A stretch of 64,000 bases of DNA from Catonella massiliensis (GTDB lineage Bacteria > Bacillota > Clostridia > Lachnospirales > Lachnospiraceae): positions 868,001 through 932,000 of the forward strand of contig NZ_JAEPRJ010000001.1 in the NCBI RefSeq assembly GCF_016651435.1, read 5' to 3'. The notes under the pieces are model-generated. The model did not search any database and had not been told where the DNA came from. It saw nothing but the letters and a program-made list of their open reading frames with translations. The position numbers and the translations under genes were made by a program. Of this stretch, positions 34,418 through 43,554 are shown in pieces. How positions within the stretch are numbered: position 1 is the first letter of the stretch; each line of letters begins with the position of its first letter.

Positions 34418-36610
34418 ATGAGAATGAAGAAACTGCTGTCACTGGCACTTGTAGGAGCCCTAGTCTGTACAGGCACTGCTGTTGCAATTGCTGCAAATGC
34501 ATCTAAGCAAGAGATGAAGCTTAGAGAGGCTAACCTTTTTACTGATGCAGTAAAGGGAAGCGAAGAGGGATTTATCTCAAAGGGTGAAGCTGTTGTGCTT
34601 GTGTTAAATGCACTTGGCTACAAAGAGGAGGTTAATACAAAGGAAGAGTATGTTAAGCTCAATCCTTTTAGCGATGCATCTGCCGCTTACAAGGGGTATT
34701 TAGGCCTTGCGAGTGACTTGGGGCTTGTGCAAAAGGCAGACAGCTTTAATGAAAATGAGGCTGCTAAGGAAGATTATCTTCTAGGCCTTGTACTTAGGGC
34801 ATTAAACTATCAGGATGCCTTTACTGATACTGAAAACCTGGCTGTTAAACAGGGCCTCGTTGATGAAAGTGATTACATTGAGGATGATGTAACAAGGGAA
34901 GAGGCTGCAGAGATTATCTTAAACAGTCTAAATGCTGAACTAGGTGATGGAACTAAGACCAAATTCGGTGAATACCTTGTAAGAGCAGGCATCCTTTCAG
35001 AAGATAAGCTTGCTGCGCTTGGAGTAAAGGCTGCATTAAAGGATAAGGAAGACGTTCACATAATTTACTTCAACGACTTCCATGGCAATATTACTGAGGA
35101 AATTACAGGTAAGAAGCGTAATATGGGTATGGCTAAGATGGTAGGCTATGTAAATGAGTTTAAGGCTACACATCCTAATACAATAGTGCTTTCTGGTGGT
35201 GATAACTATCAGGGAACTGCGGATTCTAACCTAACCTTTGGCAAGCCTGTAACCGCTATGATGAAGGGTATGAATACCTTAGCCTCTGCAGTAGGAAACC
35301 ACGAGTTTGACTGGGGATATGAGAAGATTAAAGGTTGGGCAAAGGATGGAAGCTTTAAGTATCTAGCATCCAATATATATGACAGAAAGACAAACAAGCC
35401 GGTATCTTGGGCAAGCCCATATATGATAATTAAAAAATCAGGGATAAAGATTGGTATTATAGGCCTTGCGCATCCTGATACACCTTCTCTTGCCAAGGCT
35501 GAGTATGTGGAGAACTTTGAATTTAGAGACCCTGTTAAGTCAGCCAATGAGTGGGTGAAATACCTCAAGTCGGGAAAGGCAAAAGAGGGAAAACCTGATG
35601 TTATTGTTGCACTTACCCACATTGACTCGGATCAGGATTTTGAGACAAAGGAAATTACAGGTAATGCTACTAAGCTTGCTAATGAGGTAAAGGGGCTTAA
35701 TCTTGTGCTTTCTGCACATTCTCACAGAAGTGTAAACGGCAAGGTGAATAATGTACCTATACTTCAGGCGTACTGCTATGGACGTGCAGTAGGGCATGTA
35801 ACCTTAGATGTAGACAAGAAGGTTATATCAAAGAAGGTAAAAGTGAGCGTTAAGGCTAAGAATGATAAGAAAAAGGCCAAGAAGTCTAAATACAAGGTCG
35901 TGAAAAAGACAACTTACAAGGTAAAAGATATTGCTACAGAGCTTTATGATGCAAGTATTATAAAGGATAAGATAATCAAGTCTGCTAAGGCTGATGAGTT
36001 CTACACCAAGCTTCAGGCTGAGATAGCGGATAAGAAGAATAAGGTATTAGGAGAGGCTTCTGAGGCATTTACACATAACAGAAGCGACAAAGGAAGCGTA
36101 ACCTTGCTTGGAAGATGGGCTTGTGAGGTTATGGCAGAGGAGGCTAAGGCTGAGATTGCTATACAGAATGGCGGTGGCTTAAGACGTACCCTTGAAAAGG
36201 GCAAGATTACCATGGGTGATTTATACGAGATTATGCCATTTGACAACTATCTTACATCTATGGACTTAAAGGGAAAGGACATAAAGAAGGCTATTGACCA
36301 CGGAATAGACATGCCTAGCACAACAGATGGTGCTTTCAGTGGCCTTATAGTTGAATATGATGGAACTAAGCCTTATGGAAGTAAGATTACCAAGATTACC
36401 CTGTCAGATGGTACTCCGCTTGAAGACGAAAAGACATATAGAGTTGTAACCAATGACTTTGTATTTGGCGGAGGAGACGGTTATGACTTCAGTGGTGCAA
36501 CCAATGTAAGCATGACTATTCCAATCAGAGATGTACTTGTGTCTGCAATCGAGAAGGCTAAAACAATTACGCCTAAGAAGGTGGATTATATCAAGGATAT
36601 ATCCAAATAA
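34418..36610 (+). CDS. Surface-attached 5'-nucleotidase/UshA-like phosphoesterase with S-layer-like N-terminus
   Basis: A 730-residue exported protein. The signal peptide covers about 1-27. Residues 35-205 resemble S-layer homology repeats (NPFSDASAAYKGYLGLASDLGL; TREEAAEIIL). The metallophosphoesterase domain has D220 and H222 (YFNDFHGN), D262 (SGGDNYQG), N294-H295 (GNHEFDWG), then THIDSD and SAHSHR. The C-terminal nucleotidase domain carries IQNGGGLRRTLEKG and the NDFVFGGGDGYDF substrate motif. A lysine-rich stretch (about 463-505) separates the two domains. It probably dephosphorylates extracellular nucleotides to feed purine and phosphate salvage. AAGGAGGG precedes the start. Confidence 0.88.
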   Translation: MRMKKLLSLALVGALVCTGTAVAIAANASKQEMKLREANLFTDAVKGSEEGFISKGEAVVLVLNALGYKEEVNTKEEYVKLNPFSDASAAYKGYLGLASDLGLVQKADSFNENEAAKEDYLLGLVLRALNYQDAFTDTENLAVKQGLVDESDYIEDDVTREEAAEIILNSLNAELGDGTKTKFGEYLVRAGILSEDKLAALGVKAALKDKEDVHIIYFNDFHGNITEEITGKKRNMGMAKMVGYVNEFKATHPNTIVLSGGDNYQGTADSNLTFGKPVTAMMKGMNTLASAVGNHEFDWGYEKIKGWAKDGSFKYLASNIYDRKTNKPVSWASPYMIIKKSGIKIGIIGLAHPDTPSLAKAEYVENFEFRDPVKSANEWVKYLKSGKAKEGKPDVIVALTHIDSDQDFETKEITGNATKLANEVKGLNLVLSAHSHRSVNGKVNNVPILQAYCYGRAVGHVTLDVDKKVISKKVKVSVKAKNDKKKAKKSKYKVVKKTTYKVKDIATELYDASIIKDKIIKSAKADEFYTKLQAEIADKKNKVLGEASEAFTHNRSDKGSVTLLGRWACEVMAEEAKAEIAIQNGGGLRRTLEKGKITMGDLYEIMPFDNYLTSMDLKGKDIKKAIDHGIDMPSTTDGAFSGLIVEYDGTKPYGSKITKITLSDGTPLEDEKTYRVVTNDFVFGGGDGYDFSGATNVSMTIPIRDVLVSAIEKAKTITPKKVDYIKDISK

Positions 36611-36631
36611 AACTGTAAAAAGTTTTACTAA

Positions 36632-36707
36632 GATATAGGTGTTAAAAGGTAATGTAGTCACTTGCAAACCGGTGTCAACGGGTGATTTATACTTTGAAAC
36701 TTATATC
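36632..36707 (+). repeat. Dispersed palindromic element, third copy
   Basis: Imperfect inverted arms 36632-36651 and 36689-36707 (GATATAGGTGTTAAAAGG against the complement of CTTTGAAACTTATATC) around a CTTGCA centre, as in the copy at 24672. Confidence 0.5.
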
Positions 36708-36724
36708 TAAATATCATATTTCAG

Positions 36725-36785
36725 AGGAGTGGCTAAAGCTGCTCCTTTTTTATACGAGCCACTACAGCTTAAGTCTGTAGTGGCT
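36725..36785 (+). terminator. Tandem hairpins after the nucleotidase gene
   Basis: First hairpin: 36725-36733 with 36738-36746 followed by a T run, a good terminator. Second: perfect 11-base stem AGCCACTACAG (36757-36767) with CTGTAGTGGCT (36775-36785), without T run. The gap from 36611 to 36966 otherwise holds the repeat and the next promoter. Confidence 0.75.
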
Positions 36786-36862
36786 TCCGCTGCAATTATA
36801 CAGGGTTAAAATATAATTCGCTCTACATTAAAATAATTCGTAAAAAAATTTATATAAAACAC

Positions 36863-36891
36863 TTGACAAGTTATTTAAAGTGTGCTATGAT
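36863..36891 (+). promoter_or_regulatory. Promoter of the RHH-clpB operon
   Basis: TTGACA (36863-36868), 17-base spacer, TATGAT (36886-36891) with an upstream TGC. In the leader, GATATAAG (36900-36907) and CTTATATC (36930-36937) form an inverted repeat. No CIRCE (HrcA) or CtsR box is visible. Confidence 0.75.
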
Positions 36892-36966
36892 CTTTATCAG
36901 ATATAAGAAACAAGTTGAAAAAAGATGAGCTTATATCGAAGAGTTGCTTAGACAGGAGATGATGAT

Positions 36967-37629
36967 TTGAAAAAGAGTGTATATAGTCTGGTGCTTATGG
37001 ATGATGTGGTTGAGGCTATAGACAGACTGGCTTATGAGAGAAATACCAACCGCTCCAATCTTATTAACCAGATACTTGCAGAGAATGTTAATTACATTAC
37101 TCCCGAAATGAGGATGAAGGATATATTTACTCAGCTTGAAGGCATACTTTCGGAGAGTTGTTATCAGATACTTGACAGGTCATCTGATTCTATGTTTGCC
37201 TTAAGAAGCCCTATAAGATATAAGTACCGTCCTATGATAAATTATACTATAGAGCTTTTCAGGGAACCAAAGGAGATAGTTGGAAGGCTAAAAGTTTCGT
37301 TTAGAACAAGCAGCAGGAATTTTACAGATGCTGTGGAGAACTTCTTCACTAGATGGATAGATATGGAGAATAGATACCTGAGCGAGCTTCATCCTGATGG
37401 AGTAACGTCTGATTTTGATAATGCAAAGTATGTAAGAGGCTTTCTTAAGATATCAGACGATAACGAGCTTAGTGAAAATGAGATAGCAATAGCGATAGGA
37501 GAGTACATCAAAGTACTTGATAAATGCATCAAATTTTATTTCGAGCATCTAAGCGATGAAGAATTAGTAGAAAAAATGATTCATGCTTCTTATGAGGATT
37601 ACCTTAAAAGCGGCGTGAATATAGTATAA
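36967..37629 (+). CDS. Ribbon-helix-helix protein encoded with ClpB
   Basis: A 220-residue protein. The first 45 residues read as a ribbon-helix-helix DNA-binding domain (YSLVLMDDVVEAIDRLAYER, then NRSNLINQILAENV). The remainder is a helical domain I do not recognise. It starts at TTG 36967, six to eight bases after AGGAGA; the neighbouring ATG frame stops at once. The clpB start is 10 bases after its stop, so the pair form an operon. An autoregulatory role for the chaperone operon is an inference from its DNA-binding fold, the operon and the inverted repeat in the leader. Confidence 0.75.
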   Translation: MKKSVYSLVLMDDVVEAIDRLAYERNTNRSNLINQILAENVNYITPEMRMKDIFTQLEGILSESCYQILDRSSDSMFALRSPIRYKYRPMINYTIELFREPKEIVGRLKVSFRTSSRNFTDAVENFFTRWIDMENRYLSELHPDGVTSDFDNAKYVRGFLKISDDNELSENEIAIAIGEYIKVLDKCIKFYFEHLSDEELVEKMIHASYEDYLKSGVNIV

Positions 37630-37639
37630 AGGAGGCAAT

Positions 37640-40237
37640 ATGAACACATCAAAACTTACGGCTAAATCCGTGGAGGCTCTTGAAGCTGCCAGAACTTTGG
37701 CGAAGGAAAACTACAATTCCTACATAGAAGAGTCACACGTTTTACTTGCCCTGCTCACAGGAGAGTCAGGGCTCATAGGTGAGCTTATAACCAAGATGGG
37801 CAAGTCTCTACCTAATCTTGAAGCAGAGACCAGGCATATAGTTGATGCATTACCTAAGGTAACAGGTGATGTAAGTGGTGAAATATATATTTCCAATGAG
37901 ACAAATGCTGCCCTTAATGAAGCTGAGGCACAGGCAATCAAGATGAAGGATGAATACACATCCGTTGAGCACATTATGATTGGTCTCCTTAGAAAGCCTG
38001 ACAGCAAGCTTAGGGAGTTATTTAAGACGTTTAATATTACAGAGAAGGAGTTTTATAAAGTACTTATGGATGTACGCGGCAATCAGAGAGTTACAAACCA
38101 GAATCCTGAGGATACATACAATGTTCTTGAAAAATACGGGCAGGATCTGGTAGAACTCGCTAGAAATAATAAACTTGACCCTGTTATAGGCAGGGATGAT
38201 GAGATAAGAAATGTGATTCAGATTCTCTCAAGAAAGAGAAAGAATAACCCGGTGCTTATAGGTGAGCCGGGTGTTGGTAAGACAGCTATAGCAGAAGGAC
38301 TTGCGCTTAGAATTGTAAAGGGCGACGTTCCACAGGGACTTAAGGACAGGAAGATATTCTCCCTTGACCTGGGTGCTCTTGTGGCTGGTGCAAAGTACAG
38401 GGGCGAGTTCGAAGAGAGGCTCAAGGCTGTACTTAACGAGATAAAGAAGTCAGAAGGCGAGATTATCTTATTTATAGATGAGCTTCACACCATAGTTGGT
38501 GCCGGCAAGACAGACGGAGCTATGGATGCGGGCAACCTCTTAAAGCCAATGCTTGCAAGAGGTGAGCTGCATTGTATAGGTGCTACAACCCTTGATGAAT
38601 ACAGGGAATACATCGAAAAGGATGCAGCCCTTGAGAGAAGATTTCAGCCTGTAATAGTAGATGAGCCTACAGTTGCAGACACTATCTCTATACTAAGAGG
38701 ACTTAAGGAGAGATACGAGGTTTTCCACGGTGTTAAGATTCAGGATGCTGCCCTAATAGCCGCAGCTACCCTTTCACATAGATATATCTCAGACAGGTTC
38801 CTTCCTGACAAGGCTATAGACCTTGTAGATGAGGCCTGTGCACTTATCAGGACTGAGATGGATTCCATGCCTGCTGAGATGGATGACATATCAAGAAAAA
38901 TAATGCAGCTTGAGATAGAAGAGGCTGCACTTAAGAAGGAGGATGACAAGCTTAGTCAGGCTCATCTTGAGGATATCAGAAAGGAACTTGCAGACCTTCG
39001 TGAGAAGTTTAACGAAATGAAGGCAAAGTGGGAAAATGAAAAGAATGCCATAGAGAAGGTTCAGAAGCTTCGTGAGGAAATCGGAGAAGTAAATGCCCTC
39101 ATTGAAAAGGCCGAGAGAGAGTACGACCTTAATAAAGCAGCAGAACTTAAATACGGAAGGCTTCCTAACCTTAAGGCAGAACTTGAAAAGCAGGAGAAAC
39201 TTGCTGAGGAGAGCAGTAATTCTTCAAGCAGCCTTCTGCGTGACCATGTTGGCGAGGAAGAGATATCAAGGATAGTAGGACGTTGGACGGGTATCCCTAT
39301 CACGAGGCTTATGCAGGGTGAGAGAGAGAAGCTTCTCAATATGGAGGGCATCCTTCACGAGAGAGTTATCGGACAGGACGAGGCTGTAACCAAGGTATCA
39401 GAGGCAATCCTTCGTTCCAGGGCAGGTATCAAGGATCCTGACAAGCCGGTTGGCTCCTTCCTCTTCTTAGGACCTACAGGTGTTGGTAAGACAGAGCTTG
39501 CAAAGGCGCTTGCACAGTCACTTTTTGACGATGAGAAGAACCTTGTAAGAATAGATATGAGTGAATACATGGAGAAATACTCTGTGAGCAGGCTGATTGG
39601 AGCGCCTCCGGGATACGTTGGCTATGAAGAGGGTGGACAGCTTACTGAAGCAGTCAGAAGAAAGCCTTATTCAGTAGTGCTTTTTGATGAGATAGAAAAG
39701 GCTCATCCTGACGTATTCAATGTACTTTTACAGGTACTTGATGACGGCCGTGTGACCGACTCACAGGGTAGGACTGTTGACTTTAAGAACACAATCATTA
39801 TCCTTACGTCAAACCTTGGCTCTATGCAGATACTTGATGGAATTCAGGATAATGGTGAGATTTCAAAAGAAGCCATCGACAGTGTAAATGACCTTCTTAA
39901 AGCAAGCTTTAGACCTGAGTTCCTTAACAGGCTTGACGAGATTGTATTCTACAAGCCTTTACAGAAGGAAAATATCGGCAAGATAGTTGACCTTATGCTT
40001 AAGGACTTGAAGTACAGACTTAGCGGAAAGAATCTTAGTCTTGAAGTAAGCGAAGCAGCCAAGGATTATATCATAGAAAAAGGTTATGATCCTAACTACG
40101 GTGCAAGGCCTCTTAAGAGACTTATCCAGTCAGAGGTTGAGACTTTGATTGCAAAAGAGATAATTAAGAAGGACATTCCTGCAGGAAGTGTACTAAAGGT
40201 GGATGCAGTAGACGGAAAGCTTACAGTTAGTGAATAA
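37640..40237 (+). CDS. clpB: ClpB disaggregase chaperone
   Basis: An 865-residue Hsp100 protein that resolubilises protein aggregates with DnaK. It has the N-terminal Clp-N repeats (about 1-145), AAA1 with Walker A GEPGVGKT (near 209), a coiled-coil middle domain (about 405-525) and AAA2 with Walker A GPTGVGKT (near 614). The pore loop [12 protein letters not shown] and arginine-finger regions are present. The long middle domain distinguishes ClpB from ClpA/ClpC. The length is normal. GGAGGC precedes the start. Confidence 0.96.
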   Translation: MNTSKLTAKSVEALEAARTLAKENYNSYIEESHVLLALLTGESGLIGELITKMGKSLPNLEAETRHIVDALPKVTGDVSGEIYISNETNAALNEAEAQAIKMKDEYTSVEHIMIGLLRKPDSKLRELFKTFNITEKEFYKVLMDVRGNQRVTNQNPEDTYNVLEKYGQDLVELARNNKLDPVIGRDDEIRNVIQILSRKRKNNPVLIGEPGVGKTAIAEGLALRIVKGDVPQGLKDRKIFSLDLGALVAGAKYRGEFEERLKAVLNEIKKSEGEIILFIDELHTIVGAGKTDGAMDAGNLLKPMLARGELHCIGATTLDEYREYIEKDAALERRFQPVIVDEPTVADTISILRGLKERYEVFHGVKIQDAALIAAATLSHRYISDRFLPDKAIDLVDEACALIRTEMDSMPAEMDDISRKIMQLEIEEAALKKEDDKLSQAHLEDIRKELADLREKFNEMKAKWENEKNAIEKVQKLREEIGEVNALIEKAEREYDLNKAAELKYGRLPNLKAELEKQEKLAEESSNSSSSLLRDHVGEEEISRIVGRWTGIPITRLMQGEREKLLNMEGILHERVIGQDEAVTKVSEAILRSRAGIKDPDKPVGSFLFLGPTGVGKTELAKALAQSLFDDEKNLVRIDMSEYMEKYSVSRLIGAPPGYVGYEEGGQLTEAVRRKPYSVVLFDEIEKAHPDVFNVLLQVLDDGRVTDSQGRTVDFKNTIIILTSNLGSMQILDGIQDNGEISKEAIDSVNDLLKASFRPEFLNRLDEIVFYKPLQKENIGKIVDLMLKDLKYRLSGKNLSLEVSEAAKDYIIEKGYDPNYGARPLKRLIQSEVETLIAKEIIKKDIPAGSVLKVDAVDGKLTVSE

Positions 40238-40257
40238 TAAAAATTATATAATTCAAA

Positions 40258-40294
40258 CCGGCTCCCATGCTAAATCATTCAGCCTGGGAGCCGG
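40258..40294. terminator. Hairpin terminator after clpB
   Basis: Stem CCGGCTCCCA (40258-40267) with TGGGAGCCGG (40285-40294), 17-base loop, followed by a weak A/T stretch. It lies between convergent genes. Confidence 0.7.
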
Positions 40295-40334
40295 ATTATT
40301 TAAAAAATAAAGGACTAATATGGCTAAAAACTGC

Positions 40335-40952
40335 TTAATCTCTATGTCTTACGCCATCAAAATGTATTCTTGCCCTTATATAATCATCTATCATCTTGAT
40401 GTCTCTATCTCTGGATTCCCCTGTGACAACAAGGTCTAGAGAAGCTGCCATATTGTTAATCATAGAATTAGTAGCTATCCCTGATATGGCCTTTAATATA
40501 TTTCTTTTTCTATTGAAGTCATCCTCATCAAGAAACTCCATAAAAAGAGTCTCAGCCCTCTTTTTTGAATCGTCATCTGCATAGGTATTTGAAGTATTAG
40601 CTGACTCTGCCTTAGATGATGCCAAAGCCCCGCCTAAAACGGTAGAAGCTTGAGGACTTGCTTCGGCAGTGGCTGTACGAAGGACAGTGCCTTGCGCCTG
40701 AGTATTTACTAAAGCTACCTTGGTAAACCTATACCTTTCCTTTACCTGGGGGTATTTTTCATGGTCTACCCTGCTTAGAAACATAGAAAGCGGTCTTGCG
40801 TATATACCAAAGTCACCGTACAGTGCCTGATAGATAACCAGCTCCTCCCCCGTTTCACTATGTGTTGCTATATTTAATATCTGATAAAAATGTCCCTTAA
40901 AATGCCTATATACTTCAAAAGGCTTAGGTATAAATCTTGTAGTATTATCCAT
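40335..40952 (-). CDS. DUF1653 domain protein
   Basis: A 205-residue cytoplasmic protein. The N-terminal part (about 10-75: VYRHFKGHFYQILNIATHSE, then ELVIYQALYGDFGIYARPL and FLSRVD) matches DUF1653, a small beta domain of unknown function, often recognisable by YRHFKG and VxYQALY. An Ala/Ser/Thr-rich linker follows, then a helical C-terminus. The start at 40952 (MDNTTRF) follows AGGAG. Divergent from the peptide-binding protein gene; the 331-base gap between them holds a promoter at 41182. Confidence 0.82.
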   Translation of the reverse strand: MDNTTRFIPKPFEVYRHFKGHFYQILNIATHSETGEELVIYQALYGDFGIYARPLSMFLSRVDHEKYPQVKERYRFTKVALVNTQAQGTVLRTATAEASPQASTVLGGALASSKAESANTSNTYADDDSKKRAETLFMEFLDEDDFNRKRNILKAISGIATNSMINNMAASLDLVVTGESRDRDIKMIDDYIRARIHFDGVRHRD

Positions 40953-41181
40953 TATAATGCTCCTTATAATCATAGATTGATGCAGGTATTATAAGCATCC
41001 TACTATCTATAATACCCGTATACTGTAGGTTTTATGCTAATACCTTAAAATTGTATCATGCCTGTCAAGGTAAAGTCCAGCACTTTAAGTGAAATGCCCA
41101 CAAACTGGTGCTTAATCGTTATTTATAATTAATATAACAAATAATTATGAAATTATATACATACTAAATGTTTACACGGGC

Positions 41182-41211
41182 TTGACAGTTGTCTTTGTGT
41201 TAGCATATAAT
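41182..41211 (+). promoter_or_regulatory. Promoter of oligopeptide-binding protein 1
   Basis: TTGACA (41182-41187), 18-base spacer, TATAAT (41206-41211). The palindrome GACAGTTGTC (41184-41193) overlaps the -35; the same pattern occurs at the second binding-protein promoter. Confidence 0.8.
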
Positions 41212-41283
41212 AATGCAGCATTGTTTTACAAGGGTAGTCATTAATTACCTTTGTTTTGCAAATATAAAGGAGGAATTAAGACA

Positions 41284-43200
41284 ATGAAAAAGAAAAAGCT
41301 TTTAAGCGCTCTTCTTGCAGGTGTTATGGCAGTAACACTTACAGCTTGTGGCGGTAACTCTGCTTCGACTGAGGGAAGCACAAGCGCAGCATCGGGAAGC
41401 ACAGCAAGCACAGCAAGTGCAGCATCAGGAAGCACAAGCACAGCATCAGGAAGCACCTCATCTGCTACAGAAACACCTGTAGACGGTGGACAGCTTATTA
41501 TCGGTGACCAGACACAGTCAAACGGTGATATTTATCCATACTGGTCAAATAATGTATCAGATAACAGTGTTTACAAACTTACATCAGGATATGACACTAT
41601 AGTTGTAGATAAGAATGGTAAGTTCGTAGTAGATCCACAGGTAGTTAAAGAAAAGACCGATAAGAAGAATGATGATGGTACTATTACTACTACATATAAG
41701 CTTCAGGAAGACCTTAAGTGGAGTAATGGTGAAGGTATCACTGCAAAGGATTATGTCTTCAGATATCTTTTCTTCTCTTCACCACAGCTTGTAGAAATGG
41801 GAGCTTCAGACAATACCGAAGGCTCTAAGTTAGTTGGCTTTGCTGATTTTAATGCAGGCAAGACCAAGGTGTTTAAGGGTGTTAGACTCTTAGGAGATTA
41901 TGAATTCTCAGTAACCATCAATAAGGACTACCTTCCAAACTATTATCAGGATGCTCTTACAGCGTCAAGTGCCGGTTATATGAAGGGGTGGCTTCCTGGA
42001 TATGATATAAAGGATGACGGTAAGGGTGCTTACTTTACTAAGGACTTAGATGCTAAGAAGCTTAACAAGCAGGTTAATGCATACCGTATGGATTTGAAAG
42101 TTTATTCAGGTCCTTATATGAAGGAAAAATATGATGAGACTTCTAATACTTATACTCTTGTAAAGAATCCTAACTACAAGGGTAACTATGAAGGACAGAA
42201 GCCACACATCGATACAATTATCTATAAGTTCGTTCAGCCTGAGACTCAGATGGATGAGCTTAATACAGGAAGCGTTGACATTCTTGTAAAAATGGGTGAG
42301 GCAAACGAGATTAACTCAGGTATGGATCTTGTAGACAAGGGAACTCACAGCTATGTAGATTATCCACGTAATGGATATGGAAGAATCTTATTCGTATGTG
42401 ATAGAGGTCCTACACAGTATGCAGAGGTTCGTCGTGCCGTTGCTTATCTCCTTGACAGAAATGAATTTGCTAAGACATTTACAGGCGGACACGGCAGCGT
42501 AGTTAACGGCTACTATGGTACAGCTCAGTGGATGGTAGAAGAAAGAGAAGATGAGATAGGTAAGCTTAACCAGTATAGCTTCTCAGTAGAGAAGGCTGTC
42601 GCAGAGCTTGAAAAGGCCGGATTTACTCTTGGTAAGGATGGAAAGCCATACAAGAGCGGACTTCGTTATAAGAAGCTTGATGATGGCAAGCTTATGCCTC
42701 TTACCATCAAGTGGTGCTCATCAGAGAACAACCCTGTATCAGACCTTCTTGCAACCAAGCTTGCCAACAGCGAGGATGTAAAGAAAGCAGGTATGGAGAT
42801 TAAGCAGACAGTTGTTACGTTTAATGAGCTTATCCAGAACTATGAGCAGTCAAAGCCAAACGACTACAATATGTACAACCTTGGTATAGGCTTCAACGTC
42901 CTTTATGAGCCAGAGCAGGCATATAAGGTTGGTGGTCCTGCAAATAAGAATAAGATTTCTGATAAGGAGCTTGCTAAGCTTGCAAAAGATCTCAACCTTG
43001 TAGATCCTTCTAAGGAAGATGAGTATCTTGACAAGTTTGTAGCCTTCCAGAAGAGATGGAACGATCAGCTCCCTGATATTCCTCTTTACTCTAACCAGTA
43101 TTACGACTTCTTTACTAAGAAGTTAAAGGGTTATGAGGGAATCAAGGATGCTATCTGGGATATCACTTCTCAGCTTAATTACTGCTGGGTTCAGGAATAA
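41284..43200 (+). CDS. Oligopeptide-binding lipoprotein 1 (family 5, OppA-like)
   Basis: A 638-residue solute-binding protein family 5 lipoprotein. The lipobox is AVTLTAC, followed by a long Ser/Ala/Thr/Gly linker (about 25-65), then the binding domain (GGQLIIGDQTQSNGDIYPYW; LKWSNGEGITAKDYVFRYLF). It captures peptides outside the membrane for the OppBCDF complex encoded downstream. It closely resembles the next gene, indicating tandem duplication. Start at 41284 with AAGGAGG. It has its own promoter and terminator, so it is made independently of oppBCDF. Confidence 0.9.
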   Translation: MKKKKLLSALLAGVMAVTLTACGGNSASTEGSTSAASGSTASTASAASGSTSTASGSTSSATETPVDGGQLIIGDQTQSNGDIYPYWSNNVSDNSVYKLTSGYDTIVVDKNGKFVVDPQVVKEKTDKKNDDGTITTTYKLQEDLKWSNGEGITAKDYVFRYLFFSSPQLVEMGASDNTEGSKLVGFADFNAGKTKVFKGVRLLGDYEFSVTINKDYLPNYYQDALTASSAGYMKGWLPGYDIKDDGKGAYFTKDLDAKKLNKQVNAYRMDLKVYSGPYMKEKYDETSNTYTLVKNPNYKGNYEGQKPHIDTIIYKFVQPETQMDELNTGSVDILVKMGEANEINSGMDLVDKGTHSYVDYPRNGYGRILFVCDRGPTQYAEVRRAVAYLLDRNEFAKTFTGGHGSVVNGYYGTAQWMVEEREDEIGKLNQYSFSVEKAVAELEKAGFTLGKDGKPYKSGLRYKKLDDGKLMPLTIKWCSSENNPVSDLLATKLANSEDVKKAGMEIKQTVVTFNELIQNYEQSKPNDYNMYNLGIGFNVLYEPEQAYKVGGPANKNKISDKELAKLAKDLNLVDPSKEDEYLDKFVAFQKRWNDQLPDIPLYSNQYYDFFTKKLKGYEGIKDAIWDITSQLNYCWVQE

Positions 43201-43214
43201 TCTAAAATATAAGG

Positions 43215-43249
43215 TGGCCGGACTCCTATTGGAGTTCGGTCATTTTTTT
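43215..43249 (+). terminator. Terminator after binding protein 1
   Basis: Stem 43215-43226 (TGGCCGGACTCC) with 43231-43242 (GGAGTTCGGTCA), one or two G-U pairs, loop TATT, then seven T. The rest of the gap to 43555 is A/T rich and holds only the next promoter. Confidence 0.9.
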
Positions 43250-43434
43250 AATATAAAAGGATTTTTTTTAATTTGTTCTTTAATCTGATGTATATTCTAT
43301 AAAGGAAAAAATTACTATAAATATATCCTGATGTCCCTTAAATACTGCATTGTATCATCACTTTAACGTGGTAATCTACTATATAAAAATATGCATAGCA
43401 GATATGACAAAATGGGATAACTGTTCGTATACAC

Positions 43435-43464
43435 TTGACAACTGTCTTTCCTAGGTAATATAAT
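43435..43464 (+). promoter_or_regulatory. Promoter of oligopeptide-binding protein 2
   Basis: TTGACA (43435-43440), 18-base spacer, TATAAT (43459-43464), with palindrome GACAACTGTC (43437-43446) over the -35, mirroring the first copy's promoter. Confidence 0.8.
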
Positions 43465-43554
43465 AAACGAAACCATTATACAAGAGTGATAATCAAACAA
43501 TAGTGTTTGAATACGGTTATTGTATAATGAATAAAAAAAGGGGAGGTTCTAAGT

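Noticed and set aside
39061..39351. Long antisense open frames opposite clpB and other genes
   Set aside because: They lie opposite strongly conserved coding sequence, lack ribosome sites and give low-complexity Ser/Leu-rich products.
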